Part shown: piece after piece, positions 33,239-44,496 of the stretch
How the letters are laid out: each line of letters begins with the position of its first letter
How positions within the stretch are numbered: position 1 is the stretch's first letter
Assembly (NCBI GenBank): GCA_034770075.1
Contig: CM068379.1
Span: forward strand, 23,497,506 to 23,561,505
Direction of reading: 5' to 3'
Source of the DNA: Aralia elata
Lineage: Eukaryota; Streptophyta; Magnoliopsida; Apiales; Araliaceae
DNA: 64,000 nucleotides
The notes under the pieces: generated by a model
The model's database searches: none
What the model saw: only the letters and a program-made list of their open reading frames with translations
Told to the model about the DNA's origin: nothing
Position numbers and translations under genes: made by a program

Positions 33239-36200
33239 CAAAGCATAACCAAGATCAGAAAAGCCATGATGGTCATAAGGAAGGTAGCCGTGGGGGACCA
33301 GCCCCGCCAAATAAGCCAACAACGAGGACCTTCAACATGACAGTGCAAGATGCCGTGGCATCCAGGGAGGTGGTGTTAGGTATTATTCCAATCAACGACA
33401 TAAATGCCTATGCATTATTCGATTCGGGAGCTTCATGTTCTTTTATATCTGATGAATTTGCTCAAGGATTTAATTTACCTAGTGAACCATTAGAACATCC
33501 GATGAACGTAGAAGTAGCGAACAAAGAGATTATCCCCGTAAATTACATTTATAGAAATTGTTGTGCTGATTTGAGAGGGTTTAAGCTTAACGTGGATTTG
33601 TTACCGATTCGTCTTGGAGAATTTGATGTAATCCTTGGAATGGATTGGTTAGCGAGTCACGGGGCGGTCATTGACTGTAAGAAAAAGTGCGTACACCTGG
33701 AGACTTCAAGTAAGTCGAAGGTAGTGTTCTATGTTAATAAATCGCCAAGACAATCTTGTTGTCTGACGATGATGCAAGCAAAGAGATTGCTTCAGAAGGG
33801 TTGTATAGGTTATTTGGCTCACGTGGTGGACACTCGACGGGTCGAGGGTGAACTGAGTCAGATACCCGTCGTAAGGGAATTCGCTGATGTCTTCCCAGAT
33901 GAAATTCCGGGATTGCCGCCAAATAGAGAGATAGAATTTGTGATTAACTTGGTACCCGGGACGGCACCGATATCCAAGGCGCCTTACCGAATGGCACCAG
34001 TAGAGATGAAAGAGCTGATGGTTCAATTGCAGGAACTGTTAGACAAGGGTTATATCAGACCGAGCGTGTCACCATGGGGAGCGCCAGTTCTGTTCGTAAA
34101 GAAGAAGGATGACTCGATGAGGCTTTGTATCGACTACCGCGAGTTGAACAAAGTTACGATTAAGAATAGGTACCCGCTGCCCAGGATAGACGATCTGTTT
34201 GATCAACTCAAGGGGGCGAAATACTTTTCAAAGATTGATTTGAGGACGGGCTATCATCAACTAAGGGTGAGACAGGAGGATATCCCGAAGACGGCATTCA
34301 GAACTCGTTATGGACATTTCGAGTTTCTGGTTATGTCATTTGGACTGACAAATGCACCAGCGGCATTCATGGATATGATGAACAGAGTGTTCAAGCAGTA
34401 CTTGGACAAGTTCGTGGTAGTATTCATCGATGACATCTTGGTGTATTCAGTGACAAAGGAAGAACATGCTGAACATCTAAGGATTCCTTTGGAGGCATTA
34501 GGAAGGGAGAAGCTGTACGCGAAGTTTTCGAAGTGTGAATTTTGGTTACAAAGGGTGCAGTTTCTAGGATACGTCATTGACAGGAATGGTGTTTCAGTAG
34601 ACCTAGCAAAGGTGGAAGCCATTATCAACTGGGAGCAGTCGAAGACGCCAACGGAGATCAGGAGTTTCCTAGGGTTAGCAGGATACTATCGGAGATTCAT
34701 CCAATATTTTTTGAAGATAGCATCACCGCTGACCAATCTAACCAGGAAAACGGTAAAGTTCGTTTGGACGGAGAAGTGCGAGGAGAGTTTCATGGAGCTG
34801 AAGAAGAGACTTAGCCAAGCACCAGTGTTGGCTTTACCGGACAACACTGGAGGTTTTGTAGTATACAGTGATGCGTCACACAAGGGCCTTGGTTGTGTAC
34901 TAATGCAGCATGGCAAGGTCATTGCGTACGCTTCACGTCAGCTGAAGGACTATGAGAAGGGATACCCGACTCATGATCTGGAGTTAGCAGCAGTAGTGTT
35001 CGCCTTGAAGATTTGGAGGCAATACTTATATGGAGAGAGGTGCGAGATATATACAAATCACAAGAGTCTGAAATATATCTTCACTCAGAAGGAGCTGAAT
35101 ATGAGGCAGCGCCGATGGTTAGAATTGATCAAGGATTATGACTGTGAGATTCTGTATCATCCGGGCAAAGCAAACGTAGTGGCAAATGCCCTGAGTAGGA
35201 AGGGCAGAGAGAAATTGATGAGGATTACAACTCAGGCAGAGCTGATAAAGGAGTTCGAACGTCTGGAATTGGAGGTTAAGTATCCGATGGAGACGGATGG
35301 GAAACTGTTTACAGTGACAGCGAGCCCGACCCTGTTGGATCAGATTAAGGAGGCTCAAGAAAAGGATGAGGATTGTGATGCAATAAAGAAACGAATTGTC
35401 GAAGGCGAGGAGCTTAAGTATAAGATTGATAGCACTGGATTGCTAAGATTTGAAGGGAGAGTCTGGGTACCGTTGGATCTGGAATTGAGGGAAGAAATCC
35501 TTCAGGAAGCTCACAGCACGAAGTACTCAGTACATCCTGGAAGCACAAAGATGTACCAGGATTTGCGACGAAATTTTTGGTGGCCGAATATGAAACGCGA
35601 AGTGGCGGAGTGCGTCAGCCGATGTCTGACGTGCCAGCGGATTAAAGCAGAGCACCAACGACTGAGCGGATTACTTCAACCGTTAGAGATTCCGGAGTGG
35701 AAGTGGGAGCACATCACAATGGACTTTGTGGTGGGACTACCACCAACTCATAAGGGTTTAGATGCTATCTGGGTAATCGTGGATCGTCTAACCAAGTCTG
35801 CTCATTTTCTGCCAATCAAGATACGGTACAATCTGGAGCAATTAGCAAAGCTTTTTGTGAAAGAGATAGTGTCAAGGCATGGAGTGCCGGTATCAATTGT
35901 ATCTGATAGAGATCCGCGCTTCACGTCGAATTCTTGGAAAAGTCTGCAGGCAAGAATGGGGACGCAGTTGAGGTTGAGTACAGCGTATCATCCTCAAACC
36001 GACGGCCAGAGTGAGCGAACGATTCAGACCCTAGAAGATATGCTTCGGGCAGTCGTGATGGATTTAAAGGGCAGCTGGGATGACCATTTGCCGCTGGTGG
36101 AGTTTGCTTACAACAATAGCTATCACGCCAGTATCGGCATGCCACCGTACGAAGCGCTATATGGAAGGAAATGCCGAACCCCGATGTGTTGGGACGAGGT

Positions 36201-36759
36201 CGGGGAGCGAAGATTGCTGGGACCAGAAATGGTGCAACAGACTACAGACATCGTGCGGCTGGTCAGAAACCGGCTGGTAGCAGCTCAAGATCGCCAGAAG
36301 AAATATGCCAACTTACATCGTCAGAAGCGGGACTTTGAAGTTGGTAGCTTTGTATTTTTGAAGGTATCTCTTTGGAAAGGAAAGATCCGGTTTGGGAAGA
36401 AGGGCAAATTGAGCCCTAGGTTCATAGGACCATTCGAGATTTTGAGGCGAATCGGCGAGGTGGCGTACGAGGTAGCGTTACCTCCTGAACTTGAGCACAT
36501 TCACAACGTATTTCATGTGTCAATGTTGCGGCCGTATAAACCAGGCTATAAGCACGTTATCTCCTATGAACCAATCCAAGTCGAGAAGGACTTAACGTAC
36601 GAGGAAGTTCCTGTCCAGATTCTCGATAGAAAGGAACAGAAGTTGAGAAACAAGACCATCCATTCCGTCAAGGTTCTCTGGAGGAATCACGCAGTCGAAG
36701 AAGCTACGTGGGAACTCGAAGAGAAAATGAAAGCGAATTATCCGTTTTTATTTGAGTAA
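33235..36759 (+). CDS. pol polyprotein of unit A, 1174-codon open frame
   Basis: The frame opens in the gag tail at 33235 with no start of its own; the first ATG is 33337. From 33235: protease LFDSGASCSFI (D63); reverse transcriptase with the VFIDDILVYS active site (D399, D400); RNase H with D546 (YSDASHKG) and E583 (DLELAAVV), but N608 (YTNHKSL) and N651 (VANALSRK) where relatives and units B and D have aspartate; integrase zinc finger HPGSTKM...CLTCQ; integrase triad D830 (MDFVVG), D891 (VSDRDPRF), E927 (QSERT) with the expected D-35-E spacing; then GPFEILRR and a chromodomain-like tail VLWRNHAVEEATWELEEKM. Length is normal for the family minus gag. Protease, RT and integrase look complete, but RNase H has lost two of four catalytic acids. 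Translation would need an upstream gag that here is broken. Confidence 0.88.
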   Translation: MTKHNQDQKSHDGHKEGSRGGPAPPNKPTTRTFNMTVQDAVASREVVLGIIPINDINAYALFDSGASCSFISDEFAQGFNLPSEPLEHPMNVEVANKEIIPVNYIYRNCCADLRGFKLNVDLLPIRLGEFDVILGMDWLASHGAVIDCKKKCVHLETSSKSKVVFYVNKSPRQSCCLTMMQAKRLLQKGCIGYLAHVVDTRRVEGELSQIPVVREFADVFPDEIPGLPPNREIEFVINLVPGTAPISKAPYRMAPVEMKELMVQLQELLDKGYIRPSVSPWGAPVLFVKKKDDSMRLCIDYRELNKVTIKNRYPLPRIDDLFDQLKGAKYFSKIDLRTGYHQLRVRQEDIPKTAFRTRYGHFEFLVMSFGLTNAPAAFMDMMNRVFKQYLDKFVVVFIDDILVYSVTKEEHAEHLRIPLEALGREKLYAKFSKCEFWLQRVQFLGYVIDRNGVSVDLAKVEAIINWEQSKTPTEIRSFLGLAGYYRRFIQYFLKIASPLTNLTRKTVKFVWTEKCEESFMELKKRLSQAPVLALPDNTGGFVVYSDASHKGLGCVLMQHGKVIAYASRQLKDYEKGYPTHDLELAAVVFALKIWRQYLYGERCEIYTNHKSLKYIFTQKELNMRQRRWLELIKDYDCEILYHPGKANVVANALSRKGREKLMRITTQAELIKEFERLELEVKYPMETDGKLFTVTASPTLLDQIKEAQEKDEDCDAIKKRIVEGEELKYKIDSTGLLRFEGRVWVPLDLELREEILQEAHSTKYSVHPGSTKMYQDLRRNFWWPNMKREVAECVSRCLTCQRIKAEHQRLSGLLQPLEIPEWKWEHITMDFVVGLPPTHKGLDAIWVIVDRLTKSAHFLPIKIRYNLEQLAKLFVKEIVSRHGVPVSIVSDRDPRFTSNSWKSLQARMGTQLRLSTAYHPQTDGQSERTIQTLEDMLRAVVMDLKGSWDDHLPLVEFAYNNSYHASIGMPPYEALYGRKCRTPMCWDEVGERRLLGPEMVQQTTDIVRLVRNRLVAAQDRQKKYANLHRQKRDFEVGSFVFLKVSLWKGKIRFGKKGKLSPRFIGPFEILRRIGEVAYEVALPPELEHIHNVFHVSMLRPYKPGYKHVISYEPIQVEKDLTYEEVPVQILDRKEQKLRNKTIHSVKVLWRNHAVEEATWELEEKMKANYPFLFE

Positions 36760-36793
36760 CCCTATTTTTGCAATTCTGAGGACGGAATTTTAT

Positions 36794-36806
36794 AAGGGGG
36801 GAGGGA
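36794..36806 (+). promoter_or_regulatory. polypurine tract of unit A
   Basis: AAGGGGGGAGGGA directly precedes the TGTAATG head of LTR B. It would prime plus-strand DNA synthesis. Identical or near-identical tracts precede LTR C (to 51717) and LTR E (to 60836). Confidence 0.88.
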
Positions 36807-39800
36807 TGTAATGCCCGTGAATTTTGAACGTCCTTATTAATTAAATCTAATTTAATTTAATGAGTTAACGTTGTGTTCTATTTAAACCAACTTGGGTTAA
36901 TTGGTGGGAGATGTATAAGATGTGTCTATACTTGTGTTGGCAGGTATGATATAACTATGGTTAAGAAATAACCATATGTGAGTCAAGTGTAGGAATTGGT
37001 GTGTAATGGCTAAAATGGCCAAGAGTGGTTAATAACCAAGGTAATTATGAAGGGGCAATAATCATTGTATATCCAAGTGGTTAATAACCAATGTAATTAT
37101 GGCGGGATAATAATTATTGTGTTTAAACAATGTAATTATGACAAGATAATAACCAATGTCTAATAACCAATGAAGAATGGTTAATAACTAATGGATAATT
37201 AAGATTTTGCAAAAAGACTATTTTAACCTTAAAAGAAGTTGGGTAATGATTAAAATACCCTTGAGGAAATTGCTAGGAAGCTTTCTATTATTGATGAATT
37301 GATCAAATTGCCCTTGCCTAGTCATGATTAATAACTATTTTGCCCATGGTCTCTACTTTCCTATAAATAGGACCCCTCACCAATGATAGTAGGGGTTGGT
37401 TCATTTATTATTCACCAAGCAAGAACATAGAGTAAGAGCTTAGAGAGAAAAGGAGAGTGAGATTAGCATAGTTCATGCATCTCAAGTTCATCACATACTT
37501 TGGTAGATCAAGGAGAGTAACTACAAGATCAAGGTGAAACCCTAAACCATTTCCTTCTTTCTTACTTTGTTTTATTTTCATAGTTTTTGAGAGATTTTGT
37601 TCTAAGACTCAAGAATCATTAGATCTTCATGCTTCATGTATAGATCTAATCCTCTTGAGTGTTAGAATGGAGATTCAAAGGAAGAAAATGAACTTATGTT
37701 CTTAAAGGGTAAAAACCCTAGCTTTTCTTCACTTGGATCACCCATAACTTGAGATCTACAACTTGGATTTGTGATCCGTTGAAAGGGGGTGCTAGGTACA
37801 TGAGTTAGCTAGTAAACCCAAGTGGTAGAAAACAAATCCAATAATTTTTGAAGCCTTGGGGGCTATTTTCCCAAAACAGTCCAGCTATAAAACTTAAAGC
37901 TTTAAAACCCTAAAAACTTGATGTCCTTGTTTTTCCAAAGGTTGTTTCGGCCCATTATGGATCTGTTAAAAATCTTGGAAAAATCATAGAGGTACCTTAA
38001 GAAGTATCTACAAGCAGCAAAAAGAATGAACACGTTTCGATGTGTACGTTTTGTGTAATGGCTTTTACCGTGAAGGACTCCTAAATATTCATACCCGGAT
38101 TTCTCACTGTGTGTACCTTGAAAACATATGCAATGTTTACAGTATATTTATGCATGTTATGAGAGTGTACCTTGAAAATTTCAGAATTTGCTGAGCAAAA
38201 CTTGATTTATGAAAAATGTAACAATATTCGGAGGTTTGGAGTACTTTAAAAATAGTAAAACACTTTCTAAAATTCCAGAAAAATTTGTGGATCATTGTTG
38301 GACCATATACTATCCCGATCCAGAGGATAATAATTTTTAGAACCTATTTGTTATTTTTCATAATAATGTTATAGTTATGGTTAAAAGAAAATAAATGGTT
38401 AAATGATGTCATAAATAAGGAAAATATGATTTTTAAGCTTGGATACTCCTAATATTATATATTATGACTATTGAGGGGTATTTTGGTAATATTTAATGAG
38501 AAATAATATTTATGACCTTTTATGGGTAGTAAAGGAGTTGTTTAATAAAGGGTAAAACAATTATAATAAATTGTTTATTCGCCTAATAACTTATTAAAAT
38601 ATTACTATGATATTTGTAATATAAGAATTCGATATTTTTAAGTAAACAAAGAAATATTAAGATTAAAACTTTATCGAAATATTATTGAATGGGTAATAAT
38701 ATTTGTTTTAAGCATTAATAAATGATTAAGATATTATTAAAATGGCTAATAATATTAGATTAAAATATTATTAATGATATGAGAATTAAAATATTATTAA
38801 GAGATTAATAATATTAGATTAAAGTATTATTGGATGATTAAAATATTATTAAGATGTTAATAACATTAGTAAATGAATAAAAGTGTTATTAGTGGACTAA
38901 TAATATCAATAGGTGAATTAAATATTATCAGGATTGATAATATTAAGTGTCTTATAGGATTTACGATAGTATATTAACTTATGTGTGCTATGTGATTTGC
39001 TTAATTGTTAAATAAATAGCATAAGTAAGCGTATCGATATACAACTACGCAGTACTAATTGGTAGATCGACGTTATCAATGTTAGGTTCTTCAAGGCCAA
39101 TTAGTTAAAGCTAGAATTATTTGTAGCTGAGCAGACAGGCAAGTTCCCTAACTCAAACTCGAGTTATTATTTTCGAAGCATGTTAGTGAATAATTATTGT
39201 TGATTATTCACATCTATACTGGTTATTGAGATTCACACCTTGTGCAATTGAATTCCTATTCTATTGTTATTGAATTGTGAATTAGATTAAAGTTCTTTCA
39301 AGCATGAACTGTTTATGAGATAGATCTATGCTATTTGTATCAGCTAGATCAAGCATGTCCAAATTTGTGAAATCAAATGTATTTTAAAAGCTGTTCTTAT
39401 TAATTTGCTATAGTAAGAACTCTTGGCTGAGAAAATGATAAATTTGATTAAGGCATGATATCAATGCTGGTTTATTAAGTGTTTATGCATAAATCACGGG
39501 GTATGAAAGGCTGATTCCATTGATTACCAAAACTTTTTAAGAGGTCCAGTTTAAATGCTGAGAACCTTGGCAAATGTCTATGGTTATTTCCAACCACTCA
39601 GTAATTGTCATTCAATTATTCGAATATTCAATTGTCGATTATTAATTCATGTTTCTTCACAATTTTATACTGTTGTTGAACATTGAAAGCGAAATTTTCT
39701 TCTATTCATGATATATCTCCCTTGTGTATAAACTTGCTAAGAAAACTAGTTGTTTACCCTTGCTATATCATGATCTTTATTTCAGCTAAGGCAGAAACGT

Positions 39801-40081
39801 CTAAAGGAGACAAAGAAAAGGGAAGGTGCAAGAGTAGTTGCCTGATATGGCTTATGTACTAGTTTATCTTAAATGTTATTTGGCTATGTGAACTCTTATT
39901 GTATTGAGGGTATGTTTTAAGTTAAGGTTAAAGAACCTTGGGACCATGATTGTAAGACTTTATTACTATTTCGATAAACAATGTATGTTTATTATTCCGC
40001 ATCAGTTAGAAAGTATGTTTGTTGTTGAGTATCGTGAACACCGAATTCGAGGTTAGGAAACCCGGATTTGGGGGTGTCACA
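36807..40081 (+). repeat. LTR B of family 2 (3275 bp), shared by units A and B
   Basis: Same structure as LTR A, ending GGGGGTGTCACA, and followed at once by a primer site. In the first 340 bp LTR B shares with LTR C variants absent from A (for example GGTTAAGAAATAACC and GTCAAGTGTAGG). This suggests B and C are the original pair and A was joined later. It has its own TATA box at 37361-37370. Confidence 0.92.
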
Positions 40082-40084
40082 GGT

Positions 40085-40096
40085 TGGTATCAAAGC
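40085..40096 (+). promoter_or_regulatory. primer-binding site of unit B (initiator tRNA-Met)
   Basis: TGGTATCAAAGC lies three bases after LTR B. Its presence here shows that LTR B also acts as the 5' LTR of the next internal region. Confidence 0.9.
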
Positions 40097-41474
40097 TATA
40101 GGTTATAACCCTTAGGAGAAAGAGTCCTTAGGCTATAACTTGAGAGAATGTAGAGGAATAAAAGGGGTTAGAACTCATATAGAGTTATTTTTAGGTAGAA
40201 ATTTATTATGATCTTAGAATTGAGGATTTGGATCATACGTGGGTGTTATTAAGCTTGTGGATAATTTGAGGAATGTGTATTGATGAGATAATATGGTAAA
40301 GTGAAGACCATTAAGTATGGACGATCCATTGTAAACTGGAGTTATAGATATTCGAGATAATTGGATTAATCATTTGATGCTATTGATCAATTCTATGGCT
40401 ATTGATCAATTTTTGTGGCTATTCATTAGATAGGATATTGGAGTGATGTTGTATGGAGTTTCTTTGTGATGAAAAGAGGGTACCTTAGAATCTGTTGGGT
40501 TAATATTTTCAAAAAGGAAATGATTGATTCGATAAATAATGAATATATCGATATTTTGAAGTGTTAGTTAAGTTATTAAGCTTTATTGTGGAATGCCAGG
40601 TTAGACAAAGGTAATGGACTCATATAGAGTTGTTAAGCAAAAGTTGAGAGTATTGAGATGAATGATGTTATATGCAAAAAAAAAAAAAATTTAAGAGATG
40701 ACTAATGGCAATTTAGAATGTTTTGATGATTAAAAAGGAGAGACAACGGAGAGATTATAAGAAATGAACCAAGGGTAGATTTAGTGTCTGATCTGGAAAA
40801 AGTATCTAGAGATGGAACTGAATGATGAGATAATGGAAATCCCTAAGGAGGATCAATTGGAGCCCGATATAAGGAATAGATGGAGGAAATGAAAGAAAGA
40901 AAGGTTAAGTCTGAGAGTTATAAGATCTTTGTGACTCGTAATGAATGAAGAATAGTGGTCAATGTATATGTACTAGTATATCTATGCATGTAAGAAATAT
41001 GAATCTCAGTTTTTGTACAGCTAGCAGTATATCTGTTGTAAGTCCCAACTTTGTGTAAGTTGTGGAGTAGTTATGTGAATCCCATCTTGTTATTAGTAAC
41101 AGAGGGATAAGTGGATATCAGGAATGCTATATGATGTAAGTAGTACGAGGTACTAAGATGAGCTTATTAGTATTTACTAAAGGTGCCTTGAGTTAATATG
41201 ATGATGATACATCCCCACTTTTTAGATCTAGGGGAATGCAGTTCTTATTAATCTCATCTTTTGTGTCTTAATGGGATAGTTAACATTTATAGGAATATGC
41301 CAGAATTATAAGTGTTTAACACACTAAGGGGTGTATGAATATAAATGTGGTATTATTATTACATGATTGATTGTGATCGATTTGTGCCTTGACTCTTAAA
41401 TGATAACATCAGTAGAATTTTGCACGATGTGTAAAACAAGAAGGATTTATGTAAGGTTTTGTTTAGAACAAACA

Positions 41475-42151
41475 ATGTCGTCAAGGAGACAACCCCGATA
41501 CACGAGGGTGGAAGACTCAGTGAATAACGAAGAGGGTCAGACTGACCCCAAGAGGACCTTTGCGAACCTGTTAGAGGAAATGATTCAAGGCAGACCAGCC
41601 ATTGCGGTTGTTCGGCCATGAAGTCACATCGCGAACTTTACGGGTTTCAAATTACTAGGACCACCGGAGTTTCATGGGAATACAGATTCGAGTGAAGCCC
41701 AAACATGAGTAGAAAAAATGGAGAAAGTTTTCAAGGTCGCAAGAGTGACCGTGGAACAGAAGACTTCGTTTGCCACTTTCATGAGGAAGTGTGAGTCAAA
41801 TTACTAGTGGAAGGTGAATACAAGCCGAGCCGGGGAAGGCACAACTGCGTGGACTCGTTTTAAGGAGCTGTTTTTTTGAAAAATTACTTTCTAGAAAGCA
41901 CGCAGGCAAGTATGGAGATAAAGTTCTTGGATCTGAAGCAAGATGATATGTCGGTAGCAGAGTATGCAACGAAGTTTAACGAACTAGCTAGGTTTGCTCC
42001 ACACCAAGTGGACACCGGAGCTAGGCGAGCGAAGAGATTTGAACAAGGGTTGAAGCCCTGGGCGTATAGTAAGGTTGTGCTTTTGCAGATCAACATATTT
42101 CCTACGTTACTTAAGGAAGCAATCGTTGCCGAGGAGGAAATGAAGCGTTGA
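41475..42151 (+). pseudogene. gag of unit B, broken
   Basis: It starts at ATG 41475 (MSSRRQPRYTRVEDSV). It shares with unit A the stops at TGA 41619, TGA 41706 and TAG 41805, the T-run frameshift near 41870 and the final frameshift at 42149. It lacks A's extra TAA (here EQGLKPWAYSKVV is intact). The zinc-knuckle deletion is also shared, as seen after the inserted element (GHKEGSRGGPAQPNKPTT at about 48178-48235). It produces no functional capsid. Confidence 0.9.
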
Positions 42152-42162
42152 CAAAGCATAAC

Positions 42163-44496
42163 TGTTGGTCGATTTCGCAACCGATAAATACGCGCAAGTA
42201 TACGCGGTCAACAAGTAATAAAGTGATAAGAGAGAGTTGTCGAACCCACAGGGAATTAACTCTAATGTATGCCCAATGACTAATTCAATATCGACTCGAT
42301 CTAAATCAAACTCTTTGATTCAAGTGATAGATAAAGGTTACATCTAAATTCATTGTCATATAAATAACAAAATAGATAGATAAAGGTCTAAGATTACAAT
42401 TTCCCCCAACACTTTATTTAAATCACCTAACTCTCTCTTTTTCAACTAGTTAATACACAAGAATTGTTAACCGAGAAATTCACCTTATTCATAAGCCTTA
42501 GTGTATGGTCATATGAAAATCACCCATACACGACACATAGGTATATGTTTATCCCACATGCCAACAATCCATTCAATTCCATGAATAATCAACAAGACAC
42601 ACGCCACATAATCTTAGTCAATCTACCCATCAAACGAATGAACCTCCGTGTAGGGAGTCATTAAGTTTGTAATCTCATAATGGTTACACACGGTATTTAG
42701 GTATATCTCTATCCCAAATACTAGCAAGTCATCCATTCTTGAAGACAATGAATAAGACACATGCCACATAATCTCATACATCACCCACAAAAATCTCTAA
42801 CTTTCGTATGATATCAAAACCAAGTCTCAACACTATAATCCACTTTTCAATTTCATATAGGTGATCAATCCATTAAACTTTCATTATAAATCATGCTAGA
42901 CATTCAATTCGCAATTTATTACGTTAGAATGTTGGTCGAGAACACGAATGTAAAATATGGCCACCTCTCGATGCACCATATTCATATCACACTAAATCCA
43001 CAATTGATAGAATGAATGTGAACACCCTAGATGACTGACACACTATATCTCTATGTGAATTACAATCAAAAGGGTTGAAGCATAAGTTCTCAATTGGCCA
43101 CATATGGTACTTCGGTATATCTCTATCCTAGGCACGAAACATTAATCCACGAGGAATGCAGAAATAATGAACATATGCTAGCATAATCAGATCTTAATCT
43201 ATATTTCCTTTCTCAATTCCATATAGATTATCACACTAATTGATGATCAAGGTAATTAATACATGAAGCGCAAATTATGATATCCAATTCTAAAATGATA
43301 ACTAATATCAAAGAGAGATCATTCAATTCAAATTAGGTGTTGGGTTCAATTACAATTTCAAACCAAACACTGAAATCAAAATAAATAAACAAAGCAATAA
43401 GCCTAACTAACATCCTTGGAGTACAAAGCTAGATGAAAATATTAGAGATGAACTCCCTTTTGATCTTCTCCTTTCCTTGTATTGTAGCCCTTGTTGGTGG
43501 AGTAAGCCTTCCATTGTTGTTGGTTACTCAAGCTTCCCCATTGGGGAACTTGAGCTACCTTTTCTCCTTCTTGCTCTAGGTTAGCTTCCACCCTCCAAGA
43601 ATGCTGATTTTAGAAGTCTAGGTCTCCCAAAAATGGAGGCTACATATTGTATTTATAGTTCCTAAGGCAAAAACCTAGCTTAGCCCACCAATTTAGACCA
43701 AAAATGAGCTGAAATCGCGAAATCTGGCGAATCCGACGCAGCTGCGCGCTTGGATGCGCTGAATACTGAACTCCCTAGATGCCGGGCGCAGCTGCGCCAC
43801 CTTTGGCTTGCGTCCGGGCGCAGCTGCGCTGCCTAAAATCTACGTTTTCTGCATAAGGGCGCAGCTGCGCTGAATTTGTACTAGGAAGGGGCGCAGCTGC
43901 GCCGGGCACTGCTTCTGCTGCATTTTCCAGCTCTGACGTCCGTTGGGAAAATGGCCATAGCCTCTTCGTCCAAACTCGGATTTAGGCGTGTAAATAGGCT
44001 ATGGAAATCTAAGAAGTAGCTCTACAACTTCCATAACTGGAGCTCGTCGAGATACAGGCCGTAGCAAGGCTCAAATGGAGCCCGAAGCAACTGCTGCGTA
44101 AAATGTATGCAAAATCCGACGGTAAAATGACCATAACTCTCTCATACGAACTTCAAATAGGATGATTCTGGATGTTCTGGAAAGCTAAGATCAAAATCTA
44201 CAACTTTCGTTCTTTGAGTTTTGAGAGAATCGGATTTCATCATGGGTGAAATTGAGAAACAAGCAGCTGAAATGCCAAAATTACGCCGAAAACGCATCAA
44301 TCCATGAGGCCTTTATTTCAATACCTACAAAACAACGTAAAAACACATAAAAGCACACAAATACATATAAAAGTAATACAAAATTACATTACACAACAAT
44401 AAGATGAAAACACATAAAACCAAACGAAATAGCTAAAGACTTACAAATTATTAAGGCTAAAAGTACCCAATTTGTGTATATAAAACACACTCATCA
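42163..44496 (-). repeat. LARD LTR, left copy (3' LTR on the minus strand, 2334 bp)
   Basis: It ranges from TGTTGGTCGATTTCGC to AAACACACTCATCA. It contains three loosely similar subunits around GGTATATGTTTATCCC, GGTATATCTCTATCCC and GGTATATCTCTATCCT (near 42541, 42700 and 43111). A cluster of five CAGCTG-centred GC-rich palindromes lies at 43737-43903. A TATATA motif is only about 15 bases from the minus-strand LTR start (TGATGAGTGTGTTTTATATA). No protein is encoded; the 66-codon frame near 42464 recurs in both LTRs only because they are copies. Confidence 0.9.

Larger units (their letters stand above)
27890..40081 (+). mobile_element. family-2 chromovirus, unit A (LTR A - internal A - LTR B)
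   Basis: A 12.2-kb unit made of LTR A (27890-31165), internal region with iMet primer site, decayed gag and open pol, polypurine tract AAGGGGGGAGGGA (36794-36806), and LTR B (36807-40081). LTR B is followed directly by another primer site and internal region (unit B), so LTR B is shared. This is a tandem LTR-internal-LTR-internal-LTR structure, not two separate insertions. The left flank is CTCAC at 27885-27889. The matching right flank would lie past the window. Confidence 0.9.

Noticed and set aside
42464..42664. 66-codon frame repeated at 46166-46366
   Set aside because: Both copies are the same place in the two LTRs of the non-coding element; on the opposite strand to the element and without a domain.
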